A stretch of DNA of 64,000 nt from Linum tenue (GCA_946122785.1 CAMGYJ010000011.1:744001-808000); one strand, 5' to 3'. Shown: positions 48,461 through 60,265, counted from the first letter of the stretch. Program-made: numbers and translations. The notes: a model not told the origin generated them from the letters alone.

Positions 48461-49344
48461 GGCTGACTCCAATGCAACCCCCATAAATGGGGGAGCCTTC
48501 ATAAATGAGGGAGGGAGCTCTCCAATGCAGCCTGCAAAAAAGCAAAAAACTGCATTAATGGAGGTGGCCTCCATTTGGGTCTCCAAATATGGAGGGGGAT
48601 ATAGGGGAGTCGCCATTTATGGGGGAGATGGGGGAGCAGATTGGGGGTGGGGCGAGACAACCAGCAGGCTCTCCCGCGCGCGTGCGCCGCACCGCCCAGC
48701 CCTGGCGGTTGTTCCGCCCTTCTTTTTTTTTTTTTTTATTAAGTGTTTTATTAATGATGGTTATATAATTAATGAGTGAAGGTTAGTGAATTAATGTTTG
48801 TATTAATTAAGGGAAGGTTTTCTATTTAATTTGTGTTTAATAGTTTGGTTAATTTATTTTATTTTCTAAGATGATTTAAATTGAATTCATTTTATTTAAA
48901 ATTATGCTTATTATCTAAGAATTCATTTTCTAAGTGTTGTGTGTTATTTTTAAGCTTTATCATTAGCAAGTGTTGCGTGTAATCTCTAAGTTGTATCATT
49001 TAAATTATTATGTGAACTCCTTTAGCTTTATAATTTTCAAGTGTTGTGTGTAAACCAAAATTAGGTCCATAATTTTTTCGCCAAAAAAATTCGGTGTCGA
49101 AATTTGAAAAAATTCTATTGGAAAATTTGTATCTTAAAATAATGACGAACTATACAAAAATTAAGATTAACAAATTATATTAAGGCTTCGATAAGTGCAT
49201 TTTTAAGTAAATGTAAACATGGATAAAATAGAGATCCCCAAATTTGAGGTTGGTAGCATTGGAGCCAATTTGTGAAAAATGGGGGCAATCCCCAAATTTG
49301 GGGATGAAGGTCCCCAAATTTGGGGTCTTGCATTGGAGTTGGTC
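48461..49344. mobile_element. PIF/Harbinger-type non-autonomous element
   Basis: 884 bp with inverted ends GGCTGACTCCAATGCAACC and TTGCATTGGAGTTGGTC, flanked on both sides by TTA (48458-48460 and 49345-49347), the target duplication typical of PIF/Harbinger. Subterminal tracts alternate CCCCAAATTTGGGG-type words. No transposase frame. Confidence 0.75.
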
Positions 49345-49687
49345 TTAGATCTAGATTTTCTAAATGAAGGGTCCAGATTTGATTATTTATGGGTGCATAA
49401 CCCATGGTTATGCACCCTAACTTGAGCCCTAAAAGAGTTTTATACCCAAATTTTTGCTAAATGGGGTACGTGAACCCTCCTACTTAAAAGCTCGTTCCAT
49501 CTCTGATATGAGTGAATCATATAAATCTGTGTGTATACTATTCTCTTCGTCTATCTTGAAAGCTGGATTGTGTCCTCTTGTACTTATTTCAACCACCAGG
49601 GAGCATATTAATTACAGCATATGGATCGGGTCTCCCATAACAAGGGGGAACACACAAAATAGCTAGCGCCTGGCATTTAGCATATGC

Positions 49688-50074
49688 TTGATTGAAAAGA
49701 GAGAATTTATTGTGTATTTATTGAAAGAAACCAACCTAACATGGAAACACTTGCTAACTTGTTTTGTGATTGGAGGCTTTGATTTCATCAAATATTTTGG
49801 ACAACACAATGACACTTTCGTAGATGTGTATAATTACTATTATCTACTAATGAGGAAAAGGACACAAAAAGTAAGTAAATTTCAATACATTTCAAAATAT
49901 ACTTTTATTAATAGTCGGAAGCCGTATAAGTTTCTGAAAGTTCGTGGTTTGGTTCTAAGCAAACACTATATCGAGAAGACGTTAAATAGTGTCGGAGAAA
50001 GAATGTGGCAAGGCTGTTACCCAGCTCAAATAGCTGATGTAATTGCCCAAGAGGATGAATTTGGATTTCAATGA
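49688..50074 (+). CDS. Hypothetical open frame of 128 codons, unsupported
   Basis: Starts MIEKREFIVYLLKE and ends DEFGFQ. It is AT-rich, Tyr/Lys-rich and has no domain, signal peptide or membrane segment that I recognise. It lies in a transposon-rich spacer with no promoter evidence. Chance ORF or a piece of a degenerate element are as likely as a gene. Confidence 0.2.
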   Translation: MIEKREFIVYLLKETNLTWKHLLTCFVIGGFDFIKYFGQHNDTFVDVYNYYYLLMRKRTQKVSKFQYISKYTFINSRKPYKFLKVRGLVLSKHYIEKTLNSVGERMWQGCYPAQIADVIAQEDEFGFQ

Positions 50075-50617
50075 AATCGTCTTGAGTTTAAAAAAAATAA
50101 TAATAATTATCATTTCTCAATATAAATTATATGAAAAACGGTTTAGCTGTCAACATATATAAAATGGACAACAACCTCTATTGTTATCAAATTCACATGA
50201 TGGTAAAATAAACGGACTCGTTAATGAAATAAGTAAATGACGAATCAAAAATAGGTAAATTTAACCATAATCCAGAAAATAGGCTGATTAGGTAAATTCT
50301 TGCCAAAATGGAAAATAATATCTTACAAGAAATAGCTTCGGTTTTAGTCTTTTAGAGCAAACTCGGAGTTACCCAAAGTGACCACACGCCAACCAACCCA
50401 GACCCAGCGGTTATATCGGACGAACCCTAATCTGAACCAAATCACTCTCTTTCTCTCTCTAATCTATGCCTTTCAGAGAGGAGAGAGAAGGTGGGGACGG
50501 GTCCCACTAAAACTAATCGAAGTGGCGTAGCAGCTGGCAAATATGTCTGACAGTCTGTTCCTCCTCTAACCCCAACCCCGCCTTTCCTTTCCCAAAACAC
50601 TAAAAAGAATACAAAAT

Positions 50618-51307
50618 CTGAATCGCTATTCGTCGCCCTAAAATTCAAATTTCGTCGCCCTAAAATGCACCTAATTGACCCTTTTACCCTCCCGACTCAA
50701 TTTCTAACCAAAACCCTAAACGAACGGTCTCTTACCCTGTTAGCCGCCGAGCTTCCTTTGTTCTCCGCCGGCTATTGCAGTTGCCAGATTCCTCTCTGCC
50801 AACAGCTGACCACCGCCGCTTCACTACTGCTGCCTGATTCTACTGTTTAAATATATGTACAATAAGATAAAGAGTGGTCAAGACTTGGATCTCTTTGTAT
50901 ATATGATTCATTTAATAATGTCTTTGGATTCCTTGGAATTCCTCTTCTTAATTAAACCATTCACAGTATTAGGATTCTGATTTCATTGGAGAAAGACAGA
51001 TTTATGCTTTCAGTTGTAGTTGCAGCCGTCCACATTAGCTATGTGCCTATGCATATCATATAATTGGAAGGAAAGGGATCAAGCCAGCCGACCAGCAAGA
51101 AAAGCCGACTTGTCCCCAACTCGTCGGAAATGAGTTTCCAATCCATTCGGCAATTCCAACGGCGGATACGAAACATGCCCGGATAGGGAAAGTCCTTTGA
51201 AAATAGGAAATAGAGATGAGACACAAACTAAACTAAGGATATTTGAGTTATTTAATAAACATTAGGGTGACGAAAAAGTTATTTTAGGGCGACGAATAGC
51301 AATGCCC
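50618..51307. mobile_element. MULE-type inverted-repeat element upstream of patellin B
   Basis: 690 bp. The right end, read inwards, is GGGCATTGCTATTCGTCGCC; the left end (50618) reads CTGAATCGCTATTCGTCGCC. Both continue with CTAAAAT and a second CGTCGCCC or CGTCACCC unit. TACAAAAT flanks both sides (50610-50617 and 51308-51315). Ends about 225 bp from the patellin B start codon, so it may supply promoter sequence. Confidence 0.7.
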
Positions 51308-51532
51308 TACAAAATACCCCACTTACTCCCCAAACAATTAATTCATTACAAAACACCCCCTAAACAATTACCATAAACCCACCCGCCCCCAAATTAGTTT
51401 TCCCCCTCCTTCCCTTTTAAAAACCCTCCTTTCCCCTTTCATCACTCTGTTCATTCATTCCATCCTTCCTTCCTCTCTCCCCTTTCTTTCCCTTTCCCAA
51501 TTTTCTCTCTCTAAGACAATTCAAACAAATCC

Positions 51533-53808
51533 ATGGCGGAAGAGACTCAAGCACCGGCTGCCACTTCCACACCGGCAGCGACGACGGAGGAGGTCGTGGT
51601 GGTAGAGAAGCCGGTGACTGAATCGCCGGCTCCAGTTCCCGAGCCGGAGGTGGAGGAGAAGAAGGCCGAGGAGCCCAAGGAGAAGGAGGAGGTCGTTGCC
51701 GTGGAGGAGCAACCGAAGGAGGCGGAGGAAGCTGCTGCTCCGGCCGCCGCAGAGGAGCCTGAGCTGAAAATTGCGCAGTCGGTTTCGTTCAAGGAGGAGT
51801 CCAACGACGTCTCCGAGCTTCCTGAAGCTCAGAAGAAGGCTCTGGAGGAGCTCAAGCAGCTCATCCAGGAGGCTCTGAATAAGCACGAGTTCACCGCTCC
51901 GCCGCCGGCCCCGCCGGCGAAGGAGGAAGAGAAGAAGGAAGAAGAAGCAGAGAAGGTTGTTGAGATCAAGGAGGAGGCGGCGGAGAAAACCGCTGAAGAA
52001 GCTCCGATAACTGAAGAGAAGAAGGAGGAGGCTCCAGCAGTTGAAGCAACTCCGGCCGCCGAGGCTCCGGCAGCGGAAGCAGCTCCAGCCGCCGCGGTGG
52101 AGGAGGTGAAGAAGGAAGAGGAAGTGGAAGTCAAAATTGAAGATAAGAAAGAGGATGTGAAGGAAGAGGCCACCACCACAACCGTCGCCGACGTCATCGC
52201 CGCTCCAGCCGTCGATGAAGACGGAGCGAAAACCGTTGAGGCGATCGAGGAGACAATCGTCGCCGTTGCCTCCACCGATCCACCAGCTGCTGAATCAGCT
52301 CCAGACGCCTCATCCTCCACCAAACCAGAGGAGACCAAAACAGAGGAGCCGAAAACAGAGGAGGAAGCCGCCGCCCCCGCCGCTCCACCTCCGCCGCCGG
52401 AGGAGGTCTTCATCTACGGGATCCCGCTCCTCGGCGACGACCGCAGCGACGTCATCCTCCTGAAATTCCTCCGAGCTAGGGATTTCAAAGTGAAGGACGC
52501 CTTCACCATGATCAAGAACACCGTCCGCTGGAGGAAAGAATTCGGAATCGATTCCCTCCTGGAAGAAGACCTCGGAAACGAGCTGGAGAAAGTCGTCTTC
52601 ACCAAAGGAGTCGACAAGGAAGGTCATTCCGTCTGCTACAACGTCTACGGCGGGTTCCAGGACAAAGAGCTCTACCAGAATTGCTTCGGCGACGACGAGA
52701 AGAGCAAGAAATTCCTCCGATGGAGGATCCAATTCCTCGAGAAGAGCATCCGGAACCTCGATTTCAGCCCCACCGGAATCTGCACCATCGTTCAGATCAA
52801 CGATCTGAAGAATTCCCCTGGGCCTCTCAAGCGCGAGCTCCGTCAAGCTACCAATCAAGCCCTAACAATCCTCCAGGACAACTACCCCGAGTTCGTCGCC
52901 AGACAGGTAAACTAGTACAGTAATACTGTAACATACTGCAAGTGTTGTGTGATTTTCGAACAACGAATTGCCGTTGAACGTGATTGATTGAAGTCGATTT
53001 CAATTTCCAAAGGTGTTCATCAACGTCCCGTGGTGGTACCTAGCGTTCAACAAGATGATCAGCCCATTTCTGACTCAGAGAACCAAGAGCAAGTTTGTGT
53101 TTGCTGGACCGTCCAAATCTGCTGAGACTCTATTCAAGTAAGTCTTTCTTTCTTTTTTTTCTTTTGAATCAGAATTCATCAGAATTCCTCTGTTTTGGAT
53201 CATTGTTGGAAAGGAGAAAGGAATATTTGAATTTGGTGAAGAGATTTGGGACTGAATTTGGTCAAAATTTTTGTTAGGTACATAGCCCCAGAGCAAGTGC
53301 CTGTTCAGTACGGCGGGCTGAGCAAAGACGGGGACCATGAATTCACTACCTCTGATGCTGTGACTGAGATTGTAATCAAGCCTGCCGCCAAGCACACTAT
53401 TGAACTCCCTGCCACCGAGGTAAATCGAGTCTCTATTTAAAATTCTCTGCCGCGCTTTTGGTTTCTGATCGAATTCACGGTTTCTGACAATAATGCATTG
53501 ATTTCGCGGATTACATTCATTCTTACAATCTGTATCATGGAATACATTTTCAGAGTTGCACATTGGTGTGGGAGCTGAGGGTGTTGGGATGGGAGGTGAG
53601 CTACGGGGCGGAGTTCTCGCCGAGCGTGGAGAATGGATACACGGTGATCGTGTCGAAGAACAGGAAGCTCGGGCCGACGGACGAGGCGGTGATCTACGAC
53701 AGTTTCAAGGCAGGGGAAGCGGGGAAAGTTGTGATCACCATTGATAACCAGAGTGGCAAGAAGAAGAAGCTGCTCTACAGGACTAAGACCAAGCCCGTTT
53801 CTTCATAA
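51533..53808 (+). CDS. Patellin B (CRAL-TRIO/SEC14 plus GOLD domain protein)
   Basis: Exons 51533-52906, 53013-53137, 53278-53419 and 53554-53808 join to 631 aa. The first 290 residues are highly acidic and low in complexity (Glu, Lys, Ala, Pro). Then come CRAL-TRIO-N (IPLLGDDRSDVILLKFLRA), the SEC14 domain (DKEGHSVCYNVYGGFQDKEL, VFINVPWWYLAFNKMISPF) and a GOLD domain (LVWELRVLGWEVSYGAEF) ending KTKPVSS. Predicted to bind phosphoinositides and help membrane traffic at the cell plate and plasma membrane. Intron positions match patellin A at 9-11 kb, although the two now lie 40 kb apart in opposite orientation. It differs from A mainly in the longer acidic head. Confidence 0.95.
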
Positions 53809-56046
53809 GGTGGTGGTTGTTCTTATTTGTTTTCTTTCTTTCGGACCAAGATACAGAGGGAGGTGGGGTTTCCAAATTTTTTTTTTGTTGTTGTTGTGGT
53901 GGTGGTGATTATTCATTTTTATTTGTGGCATTTCTGTTGGGATCTGATGATATTTATAGTTGGGGGGAGAAGGGGGTTTTTTGGAGTTGGATTCAACTTC
54001 AAGAAAAAGATGAATTTATGGCTGATGGATGTTATATATGAATACTTGATGTGAGATCTTGTGACGATGGCCGATGGGGAGGTTTGCTTTGAAAATTTAT
54101 TTTTTACCTTTTGATAATTTAATCTGGCTGTAAAATTTGGTTCCAGCGATCCATTTTGTGTATAGTTCCAGTCTTCTTTCATGTTATTCAATGAAGTTTT
54201 ACTTCAAACATTTAGATTGTTCTATGACACATGGTAGAGTTCGATTGTGCCGTAATATTAACACGGTATCATTTCATAAAAAGAAGTAATAAAAAAATGT
54301 CTACATCGGAATAACTGAGTATGAATCTAATGATTATAAATAGCATCGTGCGCATTAGTTGATCACATTAAATTAAATCAAACAAGTAAAATTTTCGTTA
54401 TCAGACATTTCATTAGATATGTCGATTCATTTTAAGGACAATCAAGCCCCTTATCATTATGAAACCATCCTAAAAAGTACTTATGCAATTGTACTTAGAA
54501 ATTGTAGTAATCGATGAAAATTGTACTCATAGATCAACAGGAATGTCATGCCCTCAAAGTCAAATCGAATATTGGTGAAGTTAATATTAGAAATCAAATC
54601 GAAAATACTAGACTGATCACAACACAATAGTATAACCGTGGTAATATGTGCAGTAAACCTGTACTCCGCAATATGATCAAGTTTCTTAATACACGGGTGA
54701 AACTGAAACCCCACTCCTATCCAATAATATAGTTGCCCATCAATTGCGGGAGAGGTTTGGGATTAGGCGTGGATACCATGCTTATGACAAGATATGAAAG
54801 AAAGGAATTTGGTCTAAAAAAGGAGAAGATGGACACCTTTTTGTCCTCAACACCACGCTAATCATCTATATTGTGGACTTTGATTGTTCATACTAATCCG
54901 ATTCCCAACCCCATCCCCATAATATATCTAAATAAATTATTATCGAAATCCTTAATATTTTGACAAAAGCACCCGAGGTGACGTCAAGCCCAGTTTAAGA
55001 AAATCGCAAGGAGATAAGAGGGCATGAAAGAAACTGATGGGCGATGGAAAAGAAACTGCTGTTGAATACTGTTACTTGGTGGAAACGGCAAAAGCAAACA
55101 AAACAGGCAGTTTGTACAAAGAAAAGTGTGGATTCTGCGCCTGCAGCTGCTGTTTTGTGTGGATGCTCACTTTGAAACTTCCGATGATCTATATATATAT
55201 ATAATGACATTCATTTTATATATTTCGAATTTTAAAATTTTATTTTACAATGACGTGAATAAACACCAGATTGTGTGACCTAAAAGTATTGATTGCGTAA
55301 ATAATCAACATTCTTACGTGTATACCATAATTATTGAATAAAAAAGGTCAAATTTACGCGAATAAATAAAAGAATGCGTGAATCAAGTGTTTTTATCTCC
55401 AATAAAATTTATTCAATTACTAATTGGTAGTTTCTTTGTTCTTTGTGTATAATTGGGGTCACTATTAGCAACTTGGTACAGAATCCATTTTTGGCCGTTG
55501 GTTTCTCCAGCCGTTTCTTTAGATAAAATCATGAGTGATTAGGGCCACCTCGAGCAATTTGACACAAAACCCCTTTTTTTGGCCGTTGGTTTTTACATCC
55601 GCTTTCTTTAGATTAATTAAGTATGCAATTAGATGGTTCATTAACCAGATCAGACACTAAAAAAAAAAGTAGAGAACTTTCCCTCCCTTTCTTGACCTTT
55701 GTTGCCGTTGTGCTTTAGCTTGGTTGCTTGATCGGAGCATCTCTCAGCAGGCTAGCTCCGTCCGCCGATTGTCGTTTTCCGTTCGGGTGTGAAAGGACAA
55801 AACTAAAAAGACGACAAAACTAAGAACAGAAATGGCTGTCTGTCTGTCTGGCAGGCGCCCGCCTTTCCCCAACCTAAATAAAACGACCCCGTTTGGTTAT
55901 CCATGATTACGAACGTAAAAGGATTAGGAAACAGGATTAGTGATTAATTTACTTTAGAATCGACGGATTTTTAAGAGCTTAGAGAAAGGCTTCGTTTTGT
56001 TTATAATATTATACGCGTGAAACGAAAAGGTTATTAGTTTATAATT
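53809..56046. other. Intergenic spacer downstream of patellin B
   Basis: Begins with the patellin B 3' UTR (T- and G-rich to about 54050). The rest is AT-rich. No gene, RNA or delimitable repeat was recognised. Confidence 0.45.
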
Positions 56047-56419
56047 GGGCAATGTCTATTTTTTACCCAAACCTTTTTCAGATTCTTTTATTTTAACCAA
56101 ACCTATTGAATTCCTAAAAATTATCCAAACGTTAACTCTCCGTCAACTTTTCTGTTAGTAATGCTGACTAAGTATGACCATAATGAGTTGACTTCCTACG
56201 TGACGGTCAGAATACCATCATTTACTATTTTTAATAAAAAGATTATCAAAAAACAAAACAAAATCCCACCCCTCACGTGGACGAAATAAGTAACGGTAAC
56301 AGAATAAATGCCCAGACTTTGATAAATTATAATACGTTTGGATAATAAATAGAATTTCTATAGGTTTGGTTAAAATAAAAGAATTTGAAAAGGGTTTGGG
56401 TAAAAAATAGACATTGCCC
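56047..56419. mobile_element. MULE-type MITE
   Basis: 373 bp. Arms of about 85 bp start GGGCAATGTCTATTTTTTAC and end GTAAAAAATAGACATTGCCC. A perfect 9-bp duplication TTTATAATT flanks it (56038-56046 and 56420-56428). Non-coding. Confidence 0.88.
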
Positions 56420-56428
56420 TTTATAATT

Positions 56429-57223
56429 CTTCTCGCTTTCTCACTTTGCTTTCCCAAAATGAAAATAAAAAGGAAACCCAAAGATTCTCCTTCATTCATG
56501 GGATAGACAGCAAAGGTATCCCAAGCCAGCGGTGGATGGAATCCACCTCTAATCATTTCCTCCACTATCCTAAAAATAATGAAACCTTATTCATAATTTA
56601 CTTTTATAAATTTGTGAATATAAAAAAAATTATCATGCATTTTTTTTAATAATAATAATAATATTTACCCATTTTTATTTCTGCTAATTCACATCAATTT
56701 TGAAAATTAATGAAACTTAAAATTATAATCTGTACAGCAAAGAAGTAGACCCCCTTCAGGCCTCAATAATGTTGCTTTCAATATATAATAATAAAATTAG
56801 TTAACAAGCATACATATATTTATATATAAAGTCACCATCCATCATCCAAGTCTTTTCTATTTCATTTTCAGTGCAATAAATTAAACAATAAATCATGAAG
56901 TTGGAACTTATAAGTACATGGTACTCTTTAACCTTCTTGACTTTAAAGTTCGAGCCATCGCACGACTTTGCACATGTTTTTATGAATTTGTAGGAATTAT
57001 ATAAGTAAAAGGAACTTTAATTTCTTTGTTGTCTAGAAAGATATCTTCAATTAGTTTTGGGATGTCCTCACAAGCTAGTTCAGATCCTTGTGTTTTGTGA
57101 TCAAGTACCTTTGAATCGAAGTTAGGATCAATCCCGATCATCGTGATCATTTGCTCGATTATAGTTGTACGTTCTGACCAATATCACTCGTACATGATAT
57201 TCTCTGGAAAAAGGGATAGATTA
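56429..57223. other. Intergenic spacer
   Basis: Very AT-rich, with ATA/AAT runs near 56648-56665 and 56780-56830. No feature recognised. Confidence 0.45.
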
Positions 57224-57233
57224 GTCAGAATTC

Positions 57234-58519
57234 GGCTTAATTGCAAGTTTGGTCACTCGAATTGCTTAAAAATTTCACGTTTGCCACCCGAATTGATTTA
57301 TTCCATTTATAGTCACTCGAATTAGTTGAACAGTCCAAGTACGGTCACTCTCCGTTAACCTCCGTTAATGACGACCGTTAAGTGATGACGTGGCTAACAG
57401 AAAGACACAGTCAGCACATTTAAACATTAAAAAAAGACAACCCGACCCGACCCGACCCGCCAGCTCACCCTTACCCGCCCAGTCAGCCATTCTTGCCCAA
57501 ACCCGCGAACCAGACCCAATTAACTGACCCTAAACCCAAACCAGTGACCCAACCCCCCCTTGAAAACTAAATTGCAGACCCAATTAGGGCATTTCCCTTC
57601 CTCTCCATCTTCATCCTCTCATCCTCCCGGCCGCCTCTCTACTTTGCACACCAGCGAAAATCGCCGTCGAAGGGTTGGAAATTGGAATCCTCGTCTGTTT
57701 GATAGCTCTCGGAACTTCCGGCGGATACCACCACCACCACGTCCCCACGCCGGCGTTGCAATTCCCCCGCTCCGACGGAGAAACTGAGCCATCATCGATC
57801 ATCTCTCCGATAAATCCCACTCAGCCTCTCTCCTCCGTTTCGGTAAGCTCTGATCCCTTTTCTCCTCGTGCCGTTTACGTAAGTGCGATTGATGCTCGCA
57901 TGGCCTGCAGAAGTGATTATGGTTGGTAGGGAGATCGGTAGTGAGCGTTTCTGTTTTCTTCCTCTCTAATTTCATCGCGTAATCTCGTCTTCTGAATCAA
58001 ATGAAGCAAATGCGGCGAGAGGGTTTGGATGGTATTCGGTGCAGTTTATCGACATGCTTCTTGAAGCGCTCATTTCCACCTCTACTGAGAAGATTGCGCT
58101 AAGTAGAGAGGCGGTCGGGAGGATGAGAGGATGAAGATGGAGAGGAAGGGAAATGCCCTAATTGGGTCTGCGATTTAGTTTTCAGGGGGGGTTGGGTCAC
58201 TGGTTTGGGTTTAGGGTCAGTTAATTGGGTCTGGTTCGCGGGTTTGGGCAAGAATGGCTGACTGGGCGGGTAAGGGTGAGCTGGCGGGTCGGGTCGGGTC
58301 GGGTTGTCTTTTTTTAATGTTTAAATGTGCTGACTGTGTCTTTCTGTTAGCCACGTCATCACTTAACGGTCGTCATTAACGGAGGTTAACGGAGGTTAAC
58401 GGAGAGTGACCGTACTTGGACTGTTCAACTAATTTGAGTGACTATAAATGGAATAAATCAATTCGGGTGGCAAACGTGAAATTTTAAGCAATTCGAGTGA
58501 CCAAACTTGCAATTAAGCC
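57234..58519. mobile_element. Long-TIR MULE carrying a gene-like fragment (Pack-MULE candidate)
   Basis: 1286 bp. Inverted arms of about 420 bp (57234-57650 and 58085-58519) begin GGCTTAATTGCAAGTTTGG and remain highly similar, including a GACCC-rich tract. The direct repeat GTCAGAATTC flanks the element (57224-57233 and 58520-58529); 8-10 bp of it is target duplication, since the CG at the border can be read either way. The 435-bp centre is GC-richer and looks like plant exon sequence: an open stretch, then TTTCG|GTAAGCTC, a good splice donor, then intron-like T-rich sequence. The arms may also carry part of the captured fragment. The source gene is unknown. Confidence 0.8.
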
Positions 58520-58754
58520 GTCAGAATTCATACTAGTAATGCATTTTTGTAACTAAAAGGAATAAATAAATGCATAGTCGATGAAACTTTACTTGAAAAG
58601 TCAGCGATAGAGTACGTATTTTATGATAAAATCGTGGTTTAATCATAGTTCAACCGTTAATACTATTAAATACCGCATACCGATTTAACCTCTGATGCTG
58701 GTAATTTGTGGTTGAACCGCCAGTACATTACGATTTCATGAACCATGTGGCAAT

Positions 58755-59044
58755 TGTTAGATAGTGGTATAAGATCCAACATATCTTCTTCCAACAACTC
58801 GAGTTCTTGGAGCCAACTGGTTTATGACATGGTATCAGAGCCTTCTATAGCCAAAAGATCTTGTGTTCGAATCTCCATGACTCGCAATATTAACAGTTGA
58901 TTAAAGCACAATGTATGGAGGGTCTGTGCAAACTTCAAGCTCGTGAGTTGGTTTTCGTTTGAGGGGCGTGTTAGAGAGTGGTATAAGATCCAACATAACC
59001 CTCTTCCAATAAATCAAATTATTGGAACCAACTGGTTTATAACA
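58755..59044 (+). mobile_element. TRIM/SMART element, older relative of the one at 17.9 kb
   Basis: 290 bp. LTRs 58755-58829 and 58969-59044 start TGTTAGA(T/G)AGTGG and end ACA. TGGTATCAGAGCC (58830-58842) follows the 5' LTR directly, and TTTGAGGGGCG precedes the 3' LTR. The interior shares long stretches with the 17944-18236 element. LTRs differ at about 10 positions and no 5-bp target duplication is left, so this copy is older. Confidence 0.9.
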
Positions 59045-59248
59045 TTCATGACTCAGTGCAACAAATATTCAAAGTATTTGAGGGTCCCTAATTCTCTAAC
59101 TCAAGCCACAAGATTCATTTAATCTAAAAAATAATAACCGACGGTTCTGATTCAGCGAAATATATTGAAGTGCAAAAACAAGTGTGAACACAGGCGTACA
59201 TCGTACGACTGACGTACGCTAGCCTTTGCCATATATATATATATATAT

Positions 59249-59652
59249 GGTGCCTTCTACGGTACCCCGGGTGAAATCCGGGGTACCGCATACCTTGAGT
59301 ATGAAAACGCTATATAGACCTCGAATTAGCATGATTTTTGGGCATGATACTATACCCTAACCCTTAATGAGTGAACCCTAGGTCCTAATTATCTAAATCA
59401 TAAACTATAAACCCTAAGATGGAGCATTGCTTTTTTTGCCTATATTTGGACGAATCATAACCGTCGATTATTGTTTCTAATTAAATTGATCTTGGGGTAT
59501 AAGATTTAGTGAATTAAGACCAAGATTTTGATCTTTATGGGTTAGAGTATAGTATAATGTCCGAAAGATCAGTCAATTCAAGTTCTAGATAGGGTTTTCT
59601 TACTTAAGGTATGCGGTACCCCGGATTTCACCCGGGGTACCGTAGAACTCCC
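59249..59652. mobile_element. Small inverted-repeat element with matching subterminal hairpins, inside TA repeats
   Basis: About 404 bp between two (TA)n tracts. Ends GGTGCCTTCTACGG and CCGTAGAACTCCC are imperfect inverted copies. Each end carries the same hairpin: CGGTACCCCGG, a 7-nt loop, CCGGGGTACCG (59260-59288 and 59614-59642). Insertion at TA is consistent with a Tc1/mariner-type target but cannot be proven inside a TA repeat. No coding capacity. Confidence 0.6.
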
Positions 59653-59699
59653 TATATATATATATATATATATAAAGAGGAAAACAGAAGAGAGACCAT

Positions 59700-59985
59700 T
59701 TGTAGGAGATATCGCGGCTATCAGAAAATTTCTAAAGGCTGTCAATCATATATTTTGATTGATTTTTTTAGGGTATCCATCACATATTTTGGCCGATATT
59801 TTATCAATTTGAAGGCTATTCATCATAAATTTTAAATACAATTATTTGTTGCCTTGAAGGCTATCCATCATAGTTTTGACAGGTTTTTTAGAATGCTAAT
59901 ATTCGTTGAATTTGAAGGCTATCCATCACAAATTTTGGCTTTAAAAAAAAAGCCCAAAAACTTACGAAAATGCCATAAAAATAAA
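59700..59985. repeat. Degenerate edge of the satellite array
   Basis: Short irregular repeats of AAGGCTATCCATCA(C/T)A followed by AATTTTGG-like words, spaced 50-80 bp. They match pieces of the main satellite (GAAGGCTACAGATCACGGA) but are strongly diverged. Confidence 0.6.
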
Positions 59986-60265
59986 TTTACCCAAATCGGT
60001 GATTAATGATCATCGGTGGAGAATAGGAACAATAGACTTCATTATCGGTGGAGAATAGCCTCCAACTGAATTTATGATCTATAGCCTCCACAATAGAAAG
60101 AAAAGGGATTTCGGAAAAATCGAACGAAATCTGTGATGACTCTCCTTTGCAATAAGCCAAAAATGGACCCAAAAGAAATCAGCCCAAATCGGTGCTTCAT
60201 GGACTTTATTATCGTTGAAAAATAGCCTCATATACCGAATTCGTGATTTGGAAACTTCAAAATAG
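59986..60265 (-). repeat. Inverted block of the 340-bp satellite
   Basis: Reads as the reverse complement of the main array: TCATCGGTGGAGAATAGG and AGACTTCATTATCGGTGG here are inverted copies of the CCACCGATAATGAAGTCTA region. Orientation switches to the main direction at about 60265. Confidence 0.8.

Noticed and set aside
51521..52858. Minus-strand open frames opposite patellin B exon 1
   Set aside because: Ser/Ala-rich antisense shadows of the Glu/Lys-rich patellin head.
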